From Seriola aureovittata (lineage: Eukaryota > Chordata > Actinopteri > Carangiformes > Carangidae), in the NCBI RefSeq assembly GCF_021018895.1, contig NC_079384.1, positions 7,014,140 to 7,078,139 on the forward strand: 64,000 bases of DNA, in the 5' to 3' direction. The notes beneath the pieces are model-generated. The model did not search any database. It was not told where the DNA came from and saw only the letters and a list, made by a program, of their open reading frames with translations. Positions 13,549-26,790 of the stretch are shown here, one piece after another. The translations under genes and the position numbers were made by a program. The stretch's first letter is position 1. Every line of letters begins with the position of its first letter.

Positions 13549-15197
13549 AGAACTACAGTAAACAGTTTAACAAAAAAAAAAAAAAAAATGACTTGATGAG
13601 TGACTTAAAATGAAACCAAAAGTAAAGACAACAAATGTCCAAATCAATATACTCTATATTGAGACATAAAACAAGAAACACTTTATGTGTCAACTCCCGC
13701 ACTCAGCAAGGCTGTTGGGGAAGCAGTCACAGGACAAGTTAAGAAGTGAGAGCAGCTATGGGCTGGCAGGTGCCTCAGTAGTCCTTTAGACTTGCTTACT
13801 GCAAGACCTTCATAGATACTTCATAACTTCAGAATATTTTTACAAGAGACCATCTAGCCTCACAGGGATCTAAACTAGTGGTTTGTTCAGGGGCTCAATA
13901 CCAGAATAATGCCAAATACATACATGCATACATCTTCTATTTGTGTCAGTGATGAACAACGTAGCCAGGTCTTTAATAAGAAAAACCTTAATTTTATGCC
14001 TGGCTTTTATAAGTTATAACCTGCAGTATATGTATTTATCCAGTCCATGTGCTAAATGCAAATGTGAATACCTGTTAATATGATGAAATTACATTACTGT
14101 GTGATACAGTGTGATTATTCCCTTCTGTATGAACTGGCGTGTGCCACCTAATTGACTTGATTGCATGATTTAAACAAGTGACTTGCATGCAATGGCTTAT
14201 GGGATACTACGGGCTACAAAGAATACACCATTTGTAGGAATATTTGGAGGAGGCATAGGTAGCCTTTTTAGGTCATTACGATGCAAAGTATTTGGGCTTG
14301 ACTTTTATTTTGTGCCTTGTTTACAATATTATTACATTACATTATTATGTGAAATGTACTTTGTAATTTCTAGTTCTAATATTGCAGTTATTTTACACAA
14401 TAACTGGCCCCTCTACTTATTATTTGGTGTCTGAGTAAAGGGATTCAGAGAAATGAAGGGTACAATGGTATGTCTGGTTTATCATATCACATCCTGAAAA
14501 CACCCTTAAGCAGAAACAAGATGAGCTGTTTTCAGTTGTCGATGACCACAGAGTGAAAAAAGGTGGTGTGAAATAACTGACAGGGAAGCTCTTAGGCTAA
14601 AAGAGGAAATCAAAACTGACGTGGCGGTCAGTAATGGTCAACTTTGAAAATAACAATTTAACGTAAGATACAGACTGAAAAATTGGACTGAAAGAAAACT
14701 GAACTAACTACTGCTTTTTTCCTGTGCTGTGTGACAGAAGAAGTCATTTTTTAAATTAATGAAATTATGACAGAGGGGCTCCTCTCCTGCACATAGAAAT
14801 GTTGCATACAAGCTAAGTGACTTAAACATCCAAAAGCATCTGTCAGGAAAACTGTATGCACATACAGTATGTCTGTCTCAAAGCTGATCTGCTGAAAAGG
14901 CCCATGGTGCGTCACATGACAGTCTTTATGGTTTCTAAGAATTCAGCCAGTGGAGAGCAAGTAGGAAGCTGTTTTGTCATTCTTTGTTTTTCACTGAAGT
15001 CTTGTTCCCTTAGATACACATCATACTTCCATGGTTCTAAGACTTTACTTTTAAAAGAGGAAGAAAGAACTGTGATCAAGCCACGGTATGAATGTTGAAA
15101 CATACATGATGGGGAACTAAAATAAGAACCTAATAAGGTAAATGGAAATGGCGTAAAAAGATTCAGAGTTATCAGAGCATCAATCTAAGAACTATGT
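13549..15197. other. Intergenic sequence, no supported gene
   Basis: AT-rich spacer with an A-run near 13571-13588. Open frames at 14183-14434 and 14856-15098 show no family resemblance and no splice context. Confidence 0.5.
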
Positions 15198-15199
15198 TA

Positions 15200-16514
15200 C
15201 AGGTGAAACTCAAAAAATTAGAATATTGTGCAAAAGTTCATTCAAGTCAGCAATTCAACTTCAAATGTGAAACTAACATGTGATATAAACTTAGTACATG
15301 CAAAGTGAGATATGTCAAGTCTTTATTTGTTATAATCTTGATGATCATGGCTTACAGTTTTTGAAAACCCCAAATTCAAAATCTCAGAAAATTAGAATAT
15401 TTGGAAAAGGTTCAATACTATAGGCTCAAAGTGTCACACGCTCATCAGCTAATTAATCCAAAACACCTGTGAAGGGTCCCTGAGTCTTTAAATGGTCTCT
15501 CAGTCTGGTTCAGTAGAATTCACAATCATGGGGAAGACTGCTGACCTGACAGTTGTGCAGAAAACCATCATTGACACCCTCCACAAGGAGGGAAAGCCTC
15601 AAAAGGTAATTGCAAAAGAAGTTGGATTTTCTCAAAGTGCTGTATCAAAGCACATTAATAGAAAGTTAGCTGGAAGGGAAAAGTGTGGAAGAAAAAGGTG
15701 CACAAGCCGCAGGGATGACCGGAGTCTGGAGAGGATTGTCAGGAAAAGGCCATTCAAAAGTGTGGGGGAACTTCACAAGGAGTGGACCGAGGCTGGAGTT
15801 AGTGCATCAAGGGCCACCACACACAGACGGATCCTGCAAATGGGCTTCAAATGTCGTATTCCTCTTATCAAGCCGCTCCTGAACAACAAACAACGTCAGA
15901 AGCGTCTTACCTGGGCTAAAGACAAAAAACTGGTCTGTTGCTCAGTGGTCCAAAGTCCTCTTTTCCAATGAGAGCAAATTTTGCATCTCATTTGGAAACC
16001 AAGGTCCCAGAGTCTGGAGGAAGAATGGAGATGCACACAATCCAAGATGCATGAAGTCCAGTGTGAAGTTTCCTCAGTCTGTGAGACATGAGACCGAACA
16101 ACACAGCAGAGCTGAAGGCCGCTATCAAAGCATCCTGGTCTTCCATAACACCTGAGCAGTGCCACAGGCTGATAGCATCCATGCCACGCCGCATTGAGGC
16201 AGTAATTCATGCAAAAGGGGCCCAAACCAAGTACTAAGTACATATGCAAGATTAAACCTTTCAGAGGGCCAATATTTCTCTGTTTAAAATCCCCTTTCTA
16301 TTAATTGTATGTGATATTCTCATTTTTTGAGATTTTCAATTTGAGGTTTTCATAAGTTGTAAGCCATAATCATCAAAATTATATCAAATGAAGGCTTGAA
16401 ATATCTTGAGTTGCATGTTATGAACCTATGTCATACATTAGTTTCACCTTGTAAATCTAATTGCTGGAATAAACGAACCTTTGCGCGATATTCTAATTTT
16501 TTGAGTTTCACCTG
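15200..16514 (+). mobile_element. Tc1/mariner-type DNA transposon, internally deleted
   Basis: A 1,315-bp element bounded by TA target sites (15198-15199 and 16515-16516). The terminal inverted repeats of about 43 bases (15200-15242 and 16472-16514) begin CAGGTGAAACTCAAAAAATT and differ at about four positions. A second, inner pair of related repeats (about 15371-15402 and 16314-16346) gives the IR/DR layout known from fish Tc1 elements. The transposase frame inside is broken, so this copy could move only if supplied in trans. Confidence 0.92.
15528..16237 (+). pseudogene. Broken Tc1 transposase
   Basis: It starts MGKTADLTVVQKTIIDTLH and carries the N-terminal paired-like HTH (KVIAKEVGFSQSAVSKHI) and a GRKR-type linker. 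The frame is lost near 15928, where the sequence continues in another frame with the family motif VAQWSKVLFSNESKF. Past about 16075 a large internal deletion joins straight to the C-terminal family segment (LKAAIKASWSSITPEQC to the end). Most of the DDE catalytic core is gone, so the copy cannot make active enzyme. No intact alternative frame exists. Confidence 0.9.
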
Positions 16515-16516
16515 TA

Positions 16517-18540
16517 TATTTTAATTGTTTGAATTCTGCTTTCAGTTACTTCAAATGGCCACCAGAGTCCAGCACTGCATCGCTTTTCCTAAAGAAAAGA
16601 AATTTATAAATGAGGCCTTACAGCAGGTTGGAGCCTGTGTTTCACTCTGTCTGTACAGTAATGTTTATGACATACAGTAAGTCACAGGTATTGAATCTCA
16701 AATGATTGCACTGGTAAAGTAACTTTAATATAAATTTGGTTTACATTTATGAGAACTTTTCAAAGTACTCGCACTAAAAATGTGCAGACATAATTTTATA
16801 TATTTTTTAGTCAGTGATTTAAAGCAACACTGTGTCTGTGCTACGCAGCTACGATTTCATAAATCAATAATTTCTCCCTCATTCTGCCCTCTGTCTCTTT
16901 TTCTGCTTTTGTTTTCCTTTTTATTCTGACTCTACTTCACCCAAGGCAAAGCAACAGCACTCACTGAAACACAACAAAAATAAAAACCTAGCCAGCACAT
17001 TCTTACTACTGTGTGCTCCATCTGCCCATGACCCACTTTTCTCTCCTTGCCTTTGGCATGAGAGGGGTTAACACAGAAAGCAGGAGGAAAGCTAGTTTCT
17101 CAGAATAAGGACATTGGGCAGCAAAGGCAGTGGAAGCACCGAGGTAGGATGAAAGTGTGGTGGAGTGGTGCACCATTAAAGGAGAGCACCCACTAGAGCT
17201 CTTATCAAGGGTTTCAATGCAGGTGTCATGTCGTCCTTAAGAGGCTGGATATGGCAGGATTCATCTACATCTCCTCTTAACAGAGTGTACTATTGTGTGC
17301 ATTAATGTAATTCAACCGGGTTCACCTTCCTCTGTCTTCCATCTTTGTGCTGATGAGCTGTAAAAACAACCACAGAGCATAAGGACAGTTTTCCACTCAA
17401 ACACTCAAGCTGCATGAATGCTATTCACTGAAACTGAATTATATGTTTTATGTATTATATAAACTTATTTGGTATCATACAAACATTAAAGTAATGAATG
17501 TGTTGTTTCCTATTTATAATTAAGTTTTAGAATTAATATCGCTGGTGTTTGAATTTTAAAATGAGGAAGTAATGAAAGGCCTGGCCATGTGGACATATCT
17601 GTCTTTCTGTAAACCCTCAAACAGATGTCAGACCCTGTGTGCTTAGATAAGGAATGGAGGTTTAAAATTTTTTTTTTTTTAAATATTTTCTTTTCAGTTG
17701 TGTATTTCATGTTTTTTGTAAAGCACACCATGTTATCCTTCCGTATGCTTTTAATAGTTTGCCATGCTTTGAGGTTGTGGTTACAGGTGTAAAAGAGCAC
17801 ACTTGTGTCTACAACCAACCACATCCTTCAGAGAAGCTGGGTTCTCAATCATCATCCATAAATCTATTTAGAACTTGCCTGAGAATCTTCATTTTTAAGT
17901 TTCCTTCAGTATCAAATGAATCCACTTATAGTTCTCTGTACTTCCATGGCTACAATGCAAAGAGGAAGTGCTAATAGCTAAATCAGCTTAATTTTAATAA
18001 TGCCAAATGTAAAAATAAAACAAATAGTCAGAAAACAGGGGTCAAGTTGAAGTGTAACTCACTGAACCCATGGCAACAATATGCTTCCTGTTTACTGCTG
18101 AGTTTTTCAAATGTAATTTTCAGTGCGATGAGCATAGCAAACAAAATGTTACTCGGCTCCACTGCACTAGGATTGAGGCTGAAATCCCAGCAGCAGATAT
18201 CTCAAACCTCACCAAATAAATGGTTTCTTTTTTTTTTTATTTGGGTGAATAGACATTTTGAATTAGAGAGAACAACACAAAGATGGCATCAGTCCTCCAT
18301 GTTTGTGTAAAGTCAGACTGGTGGTCGTTACCTGAGACGATTATCTCGACGGATCAATGAGCACTGAACGAACCCGTGCTTGTCATCATCTTTTTATTTC
18401 TACAGCAGGGCCCATAAAGCCACATTTTATCAATGGAAGAAGTCAAAGCAATACTTCCTCATTTCTGTGACGACCTCTCAGCGTCAAAGACACAAAAGAG
18501 GAACAGTGAGGTGGCCTGAATCCATCCACTGTACATGTGA
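16517..18540. other. Non-coding stretch, no supported gene
   Basis: Spacer or possible deep upstream sequence of shank1. Open frames around 17.5-18.3 kb are short and composition-driven. A T-run lies at about 17670-17681. No recognisable gene, tRNA or transposon end was found. Confidence 0.45.
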
Positions 18541-18932
18541 GACGGGGAAAGATAGAGGGGAGGGAATCATATCATGGAACGAGCGTGAGTGTGTCTGATT
18601 GATAGAGTGACAGAAATAATGAGCGAGAGAGAGAGAGAAAGAGAGAGAAGACAGAGAGGCTGGAATGTGGTGGAACAGTGAAAGATAAAAAGGCTGAGTG
18701 AGAGAGTGTAATGAAGAAAATTGGGGATAATTGAATAGAAGAGCACTTGGGTGCAAAAAAAAAAGGAAAAAAAAGCAGAGAGCAACTGACAGATGGATGG
18801 TGAAGAGTCAGTGCACATTGGAAGTACAAAGAGAGGAAGGAGAACGGAGGAGAGAGATCAATCGAGCAGCTGAAGTAAGAGAGAGAGAGACTACGCCACG
18901 CTGGAGATAGCGTGCATGAATGTGTGTGCAAT

Positions 18933-18963
<31 letters not shown>

Positions 18964-19281
18964 GCTATACCGGGGCACAGAGTAGGTGAAAGTGTGTGTG
19001 TATGTGTGTGTGTGAATGAAAAAGAGAAAGAGAGGCTGCACACTACAATGGCTCAGGCTGGCTCACACCGATGCACATTTAAAGACTAGAAGGCATGAAA
19101 ATGTGATTTTGAAAGAGAAAAAGCAAATCACTTTTTCTTCTTTTTCCTCATCTATTTTTCATCAATTGGATCTTTCTCTCATTTTCTAATCTCGGTCCCT
19201 TTTTACTCTCTTTGTGGTTTATCAAGGAGGTCACTGCGGATACAACGAGGAGCAACACAGCCTGAACTACAGACTAAAAGG
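18541..19281 (+). promoter_or_regulatory. GA-rich tract leading into a possible untranslated first exon (shank1?)
   Basis: Purine-rich sequence with GA microsatellites (about 18622-18650 and 18936-18958) passes into ordinary sequence. That ends in GACTAAAAG followed by GTATTT, a usable splice donor at 19282. No long ORF. A GA-rich tract followed by a donor-ended leader also lies upstream of the PACSIN-like gene and of the internal shank1 start. It could be a 5' exon spliced to the shank1 exon at 31184, 11.9 kb away. Inference only. Confidence 0.25.
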
Positions 19282-19436
19282 TATTTACTTTTTCTCTGTT
19301 TCTTGGTTGGAATTAATCTAAACAAGAGTAATTATTGTGTGTATCTCACAATCAAAGTAATGCAAAGTGTTCATAATACAAAAAAACAGTGATGATAAAA
19401 AGCTTGTGTTTGTGAACTGCAAACTGAATATGAAAG

Positions 19437-19946
19437 ATGTACCCTAAGTATTGGGCACACAAAGAAAGAAGAAATAGTATTTTGCAGCAAGGTGCGTGAG
19501 GGTGAAAGTCACAGCACTTAACAAAAAGAAGTGGGTGCTGCTGAATTTGTGGGGGGGGGGGGTAAACATCCTCTGAGGCCTGATTCACATGTTTTATGTA
19601 GGTGGGGAGGAAGAGCAAAGTGGGACAGAAAAAAGAATTGCAAAGATCACAGATGCTTCCTTCAAAGGAAACTCCATAGTAATTGCTCATATCACTCGTG
19701 AACAGCTTTAGGACTGATTTATGACAGAAGACTGCATGTAAGCTTTATTAGCTACGGCACGCAGCATAAGGCAGCTGTAATGAAGGTTTCGTGTGTTTGT
19801 TTGCTCGTAGTTAATGTGAATGATGGAGGCTTTATCACAAAAACACACATTAAGGTAATATTATAACTAAAAAGGATTGCTGACAGGCATTTTCTACTGG
19901 ACACAGTGGGCAGTGATGGTGGAAAGGTTCATTTCTCTAAATGAAG
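19437..19946 (+). repeat. Direct duplication, copy 2 (about 0.5 kb)
   Basis: Second copy of the block at 13045-13548, 5.9 kb downstream. It carries a longer G-run near 19550 and small CA and G insertions relative to copy 1. The Tc1 element and a GA-rich tract lie between the copies. Confidence 0.85.
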
Positions 19947-22767
19947 CTTTCATGCTGAATCCAACTTTATGGCCATAATTGAATCCCTTGTGACTAGTTA
20001 AGCCTCTGTTTCATGTAAATTATTCCATGTTCATTATGAATCATAATTGTACATTGCAGTATTTTACAACTGCTCCCCCACAGTTACAAAGTAGGTTATG
20101 GCCTGTTGTATTACTTTGGTCCAGGCACAGAGGAAATGGGGGAATAATTTATGTAGATAATATAAACTAGGAATCAGTCTGGGAGTTTGCAGAAAAAATA
20201 TGAATATTTGTGCTTATGTAATGCCAATATTAATACCGCCCAGACACTTAGAGAATTGCATTACATTTTAGTGGATCAGTTCAAAGAGTAAAAGAGTTGA
20301 AATGGAAAGGTGAGCAGAATCAAACGAGAGCTCATCAACACCCACATTTCACATCCTTCTTTAGCTGTGAATTGTCAAAATCGTTACCTGCCAGCTGGTG
20401 GAAAGGTGGAAACCCTCTAAGGACCCCAGAGAACTCATACTCACATGCACGCGCGCACACACACACAGCGTGTTATAGTATTAGTGTATGCCGTGTACCA
20501 GTGGTCTGTACCAACTCTGTGCACTTCCATCCTATAGATACAACATAATTGACTTTGCCTGGCCTCATAAGACCTGCCCTACATTGTGTAATGCATAACA
20601 AGCAATACTGGCTTTAAAGGCATATTTTTCTATTGGAGAAGTGCACCCAGGGGATTTCATTTGGTAAAGAAAGAAAAACAAACTGGGCAATTTGGAGCAG
20701 AGTGGGCACATGAAGATTAATGGCTTCTTCACAAACAGAACAATTGATTATAATGGAACAAAGAAAGCCAGGTGACGTTATCAATGGCAGAGAGGGACTA
20801 AGTAATTATACATAATGTGTGGGTAATGCAAGAAGAGAATGTGATTATGAAACAATTGAGGAAAATAAAAAACATGAAATACAGTGAATTGGGCAGAAAG
20901 TTTGACGTGCATCTCTCTGATTCAGAAAATTTCCACCACCCCTGCCTACTTATTTCCACCCCATCCTGTCTTACCTCATGCTGTTCTTTCCTGCCCGGTC
21001 TTGTTCTGTCTTCTCCAGGAGCAGGAGTCGATAAACAGGCTGGTCAGTGTAGCAGATGTGACAATGCTATATGGTCTAGGAATCCTCCAGGGTTCGGTGT
21101 GGAGAATGTGTAGGACAAAAGATAGACATGCTGAGAGAATATTTCTACTGACAGCTCACCGCTGTGGAGGCAGAGAGCTCGGCCCTATTAGCTGCAAGCT
21201 GCTACTGTATCTGTGAAGAAAAAATGCAAAACCCCCAACAAAATGTTCTTTAAATCAGTCCCATGGGGGTATTAAACTGGGCTACAGCTGTATGGAGTTA
21301 TGAAAAACCAATATATAAGCAAAATGCACATAGGCACATTCAAATGCATACACATGCGTACACACACATAGACACACATAAGATTTATCATCGTATATGA
21401 TTTTTAATGAACGTCTAATTGTTATTTGTGGAACTGACACAGTATCATTGTTGTACTCATTAAGATGGAACGCAAGAGAAGAGTTGTTTCCCCTGACTCT
21501 GCAGGCTTTTCATTATTACATACAGGGAGATTTCCCCCAGGGGAAAGATCTGGAGGATTGCCGTAAGCCATGAAAACAGAAGCCAGCAAACTGCAACACA
21601 TCCACCATTATGAAGAACTCAAATAGCTCCAGCTTTACACTTTCTGAACACAACCTCACATTAATGACTGAAAAATAGAGTCAGACTCTTCTTGCACAGA
21701 TGGCTCAGAAAGCAACTGCTGGATTTTAGATGCGCTGATTACATGGACTTTACTTCGTACATAGTTAGCCTCACTGTTTGCTGATGTAATCCAGCTTCTG
21801 GTCTGCTGAGCAGCCTGTTTCAAACCACCAGAGTCAGATGGCCCTATCGCCTGCAGTTTTTGACTCATTTCTGTGCCGTAACAAGTGACTGTAGATCTTT
21901 CCACAGAAAGCACACGTTTAGTAACTTCATTGCTTTTTTTCTATCTGAATAACCAAGTTCATTTTCTATAGAAGTGTTAAAGATCACTACATGTATGCGA
22001 AGTTTCCTCACACTTTGTTCAGCCTTCTTGGTACAAGGTTATTGGAGTATACAGCATTAACAGTAGTTTATTAGATATAAGTAAGTGAAGAATGAAGGGT
22101 CATACTGTCTGTAGAACCAATCAGACCCCATTACACGGTGTGTGGACGAACTGTAATGGGGCCTGACAGGCGTCGACATGGTCCTCACTTTGTCAGCCAT
22201 GTCTAACAGCATCTATTAGTATCTTGTTGACTTTTATCTCTCAGTGTTACCTTTTATGTCAATGGACGTGCAAGGTAAGTGAAACTGTCACTGCTGGACA
22301 GTCTATTTGTGGCTGTTTATCTGACATAAAACCCACCCAAAAGCCTTAAACCTGCGCTCATCTCCGTGTGTCTGACTAGTTTGTCTGTGGCCTGCTTTCA
22401 TTGTATTTGAGGCCTGAGGTCTTTACTCGGGAGCTCTGGGACAAGTATAAAAAGTAAAAGATGCCCTTGAAAAAGTTACTTGATACTAGTAATTCTATAG
22501 AAGGTCTGTTTTATTAGCAATGTTTTTACCCTGCATCTGCACATTCCCTCCTCTTTTGTTGTGAAACAGAAGGCAACCTGCTGCACAGTTGCCTTTGAAG
22601 TCTTTGTTTTCATGACATTTTAGTGCATTTTCTGTCATAACATGTGTGAAGAGTGAGTGGGATGTTTGGGTTATATGAAATTAATTCACTTATTGCAGAG
22701 AATAAGGCCAACAATTTAGAAATAAGGTATTTTACCTTTGCAAAGGTTAGTGTTGCAACCAAATTAT

Positions 22768-22768
<1 letters not shown>

Positions 22769-22796
<28 letters not shown>
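22769..22796. repeat. Poly(T) run
   Basis: Twenty-eight consecutive T on the plus strand. No retroposon body or target duplication was recognised beside it. Confidence 0.9.
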
Positions 22797-22799
<3 letters not shown>

Positions 22800-23700
22800 G
22801 TATTTCAGGTCAAGTTATTAAGACACCAGGTATAATGCACCAACAAACTAGTTGTTGTGTTTGGTTTTGTGTCAGTGCCGACAGACATCTGCGCATAGAC
22901 CTGGGATCTGGTGTCATTTAATTCATGGTTGAAGGGGAACACTTTATTACCAAGCAAACTATAACAAGAACATTGTGTCTCATATATTGGCCCACATGGA
23001 TTAGCTCATTAACCTGCAATAATAACCTCCAATAATGTGAAATATCAAGATGCTCTAAGACATTAAATGCGCTTCATTAAAATTATATTAAGACTAAAGG
23101 TCCAAATGAAATTACATTTGAAAAGTTTGAAACATAATTTTTTCTGTGCTCTTGGAGTCGGTGTCTCACATGAGGGTCACTTGATTTGTGGACGGGGTCA
23201 CAGGAGATTTGTAAGACTTTGCTGGAGAAGTTGACTTAGAATATATATATTTTTTCTTTTCTGTATCATCCATTTAGAACTGCGCTCTACACAGATTGAG
23301 ATTGGGTCATGAAAAGTTGGGGTCATCCGGCAGAGTCAAAATTGAGAAAACCCTGATTTAGGGATTTCTGTTGTGTAGTTGAAGATTCAGCTACTGTATT
23401 AAATAATGTTTACGGAAAGGGGGAAGTCTTAAAAATAGCACAGGGGATGTTCACTCCTAAATCTGTACCGCATTGAGGTCTCCCAGCCCATCCAGCCAAG
23501 TTTAGCCCATGCGAGGCCCTCAGCGCACGCTCCACCTGACCCAATTATATCCAGTCTGAGGGGAAAGATAGCCCACTTTGATCGACACGAGACCGCCAGC
23601 TACGCTCGGGCTGACTGGTCTGGCACTTAATGCTGCTTTCTGCTAGACATTTTTCCAGGACAGATGTGTTTGAGTGCCGCTTAAAGAGTCAAACTGTGGA

Positions 23701-23703
<3 letters not shown>

Positions 23704-23785
<82 letters not shown>
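23704..23785. repeat. (TG)41 microsatellite
   Basis: Eighty-two bases of uninterrupted TG, followed by GCATGCGCATACACACGTG. Likely highly polymorphic and capable of Z-DNA. Confidence 0.95.
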
Positions 23786-23786
<1 letters not shown>

Positions 23787-24050
23787 ATGCGCATACACAC
23801 GTGCTTGGAACATCAGATGAGCGGTTTGTAACCTATGGAGTAAGATGGGGCCCCTTTTTCCTATAAAAAGATCGTCCTTGGCGAGGTAGCGATGGGGAGG
23901 ATCGAGCTGGAATACAGATAAAAGGAGCAGGATGTTTATTGTGAAATGGAGAGCTTTGGGTAATTATTTTAATCATCCACTTAATTCCTGATTAGAAGGG
24001 TTATCATTTTATGTTTGATTAGCTTCAGATATGCAATTGATTAAAAGGCG

Positions 24051-24052
<2 letters not shown>

Positions 24053-24127
<75 letters not shown>
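24053..24127. repeat. TG microsatellite, second tract
   Basis: Seventy-five bases of uninterrupted TG, about 270 bases downstream of the first tract. Confidence 0.95.
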
Positions 24128-24133
<6 letters not shown>

Positions 24134-26099
24134 CCCTGCTGAGTGTAATGCCAGAGTATTTGGGTGCAAAGAGGATGAGTCTATCACTGGTTTTGTTATC
24201 TGCCTGTAAAATTAATCAAGAGCGCCATGACTGTCAATTAAGCTCTTGCATTTCATCTGATTTTTATCAAGCACAGATTTAATTAATGCCTGAAAATACC
24301 AAGCATTGTCATAGCAACAGGAAGGCATACAGATGATATAATATTCCTAAAAAGTGTAGACTCTGAAACGCAAAGGATTTTTTTTCCACTGTATTGTCCT
24401 TTTAGAGTTAACTTAAATGAATGTCGATGCATTATACAATAGGGTACTCGCTTATTATACCCCAGCTTAGCCCTTCCCCCTTAAACTCCTACGTCACAGC
24501 ACCAGACCTGTTGGCAAGTGATGCACCATTCATGTAAAGCTAAGTGTCCTCTCCCACCAGTTAAGTGACTCATCCCATCCATCCTGCGCTGGAGTAGGGC
24601 TAGAGTGGTCTTGACGGTTCCTTGTCACTGGCGGTGTGAAAGAGGCTGAAGTGTGGGGACCCAGTGAAAGAGAGCAATATAGAGGACAGAACTTGGCCGC
24701 TCCACTTTTGCAGGACGTAAAAGTGGGACAATCTGTTCCTTGGATGATCTCCAATTCTACTTTCCGGGGACCGATACACTGAAAATATATCTATACACAT
24801 GCTCCGTCCTACATAGGGAGAGAGTGAGTGAGAGAAAGAGAAAGAGAGAGCGAGGTTGTCAAAGGGAGGGAATACGAGTATGAGTTGAACTGACTGTCCA
24901 TTAGGTCTTTAGAATTCAATTGTGCTGGAACTGTGCTTCTGAATTTCCTTTGAGACTGGCCAAACGAAGAGGAGAAACCCCAGCAGCTCACAGGGGACAC
25001 TGTCACACCAGCTATCAGGGTACAGATAGCTACAGGGTACAGATAGGAGATATAACCATTAAAACTGGGATGACAGACTAAAATCAGCCCTGTGAAGATC
25101 CAGCATTACTTTTCATTATGCATAATTTACAGTGCAGTAAACTGAGAATTTGATTTATTAGCCAAAAACATGCATAATGTTTTGTTTATATGGAACCCCA
25201 AGGACTAAAGCAGCCCAATAAGTCCACAAGTCATTATTGCAAGTTTGCTACACTTTGCAAAAAAAGAGTGTACAGAAAAATGTCTCAGAAGAGGCAAAGA
25301 TGGATAGAGATGAGAGATATAAGTGACCTCACTGCAAATCTCTCCATCCATCCGTCTTTGCTCTCCAGGTGCTCAAGGAGGGCATCCATCTCTGTCCTCG
25401 TTACCATGATTAATCAGTCCCTGATTCTTCATCTTAGTTTCACTCTATTTCCTTACTGTCTGTTGACCCACGTTGGCCCAGAGCTATCGAAATCTTCTCT
25501 TTGATTTAGCTTACATGGCCTCTCATAATCAGAAGTCAGGCTTCTGAATGGGCTTCCCACGGGAAGACCGACTCACCAACTTCTGAAATCTTCAGATCCC
25601 TCTTTTATGCTCTTACACTGCATGACTGTTCAAATTTTCATCCATGTGTTGACTTAGAAGTTCAAAAGATCAGGGAAAAAAAAGCAATTGTATGATAGAA
25701 CTGAATTTAGTTGTGTAATCAAAATGTTTTTATTTTTATTTAATTTGAAAAATTACATTATATTTATTTAGATGCTAAGTATAGTTGTCTTAGCAATACA
25801 TGGGAAAATTATCTCAGACTATTGAATTTGAATTGAATTTCAGATGTGACCTGGTTTCAGCTTCAGAAATAAAAAAATTAATTAACTAATTTTACAGCTA
25901 CAACTGGTACAAGCATAACATGAGTCATACACCTTGCACACCACAAGACTTCTGTCTGTTTTCAGTTTGTGGTGTCCTACATTTTCCCTATGCCCTTGTA
26001 CCCTGTACATAATCAAAAAATAAACTGTCACAACAAACCACTGAATTAAATCTGGTTTTAAATCATGTTGTGTGTTTCCTTATGAAGGATAAAAAATGA

Positions 26100-26591
26100 C
26101 TTAAGTATAAATAAATAAATAAATGCAGAAATAAATAATTAAATGCAGAAATAAAATAAGTAAATTCATACATTTTGGTAATGAAAAATGCTATTTCTGT
26201 ATTTTTACATTTATTTATTTATGCATTTCTGCTCATTTCTCTTAATTCAGTAGTCCTACATCAGTCTGATGCCAGATTGGTTTTGGTGGTATGATCAATG
26301 GGATGGATCTACTTTTTGGAAAAAAAAAGAATTCACTAAAGAAGTCTGAAAAGTCACAAAATCTAGTGTCAAAGTCACTAAGTGGAAAGGCAAAGCCCCT
26401 GTGTACCAGTCAATTCAAGGCTGTACTAGCAGGTCCATCCCATGGACCACATCGCCATAGCTTTAGACTGAGGTAGGACCGTATTTTACATAAGGACACA
26501 GAATATATAGATGAGTAAATGTAAAAATAGATGAATGTAGAAATACAGAAATAAAAAACTAAATAAATATAGAAATGCATAAATAAATCAA

Positions 26592-26636
<45 letters not shown>

Positions 26637-26790
26637 GTACATGAATAAATAAATGCAGACATACAGAAATAAATAACTAGATGTTGAAATACAGAAATAA
26701 CGTTTTTCACTACCAAAATGCATGTGTTTTGCATTTATGTATTTAATTATTTATTTATGCATTTCTTTATTTATTTCTACTCATATCATT
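26100..26790. repeat. AT-rich palindromic (MITE-like) element
   Basis: AAATAAATAAATGCAG-type repeats are arranged head to head. The segment near 26160-26201 containing CATTTTGGTAATGAAAAATG is inverted against 26691-26730, which contains TTTTTCACTACCAAAATG. An AT dinucleotide run lies at 26595-26630. It looks like a non-autonomous inverted-repeat element, but the exact ends and target duplication are unclear. Confidence 0.5.

Noticed and set aside
15896..16249. Minus-strand ORF within the Tc1 element
   Set aside because: Antisense shadow of the broken transposase.
20817..21216. Overlapping plus-strand ORFs near 21 kb
   Set aside because: Two frames over the same DNA, no recognised domain and no splice context.
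23630..24282. ORFs encoding CVCVCV runs
   Set aside because: Translation of TG microsatellites.
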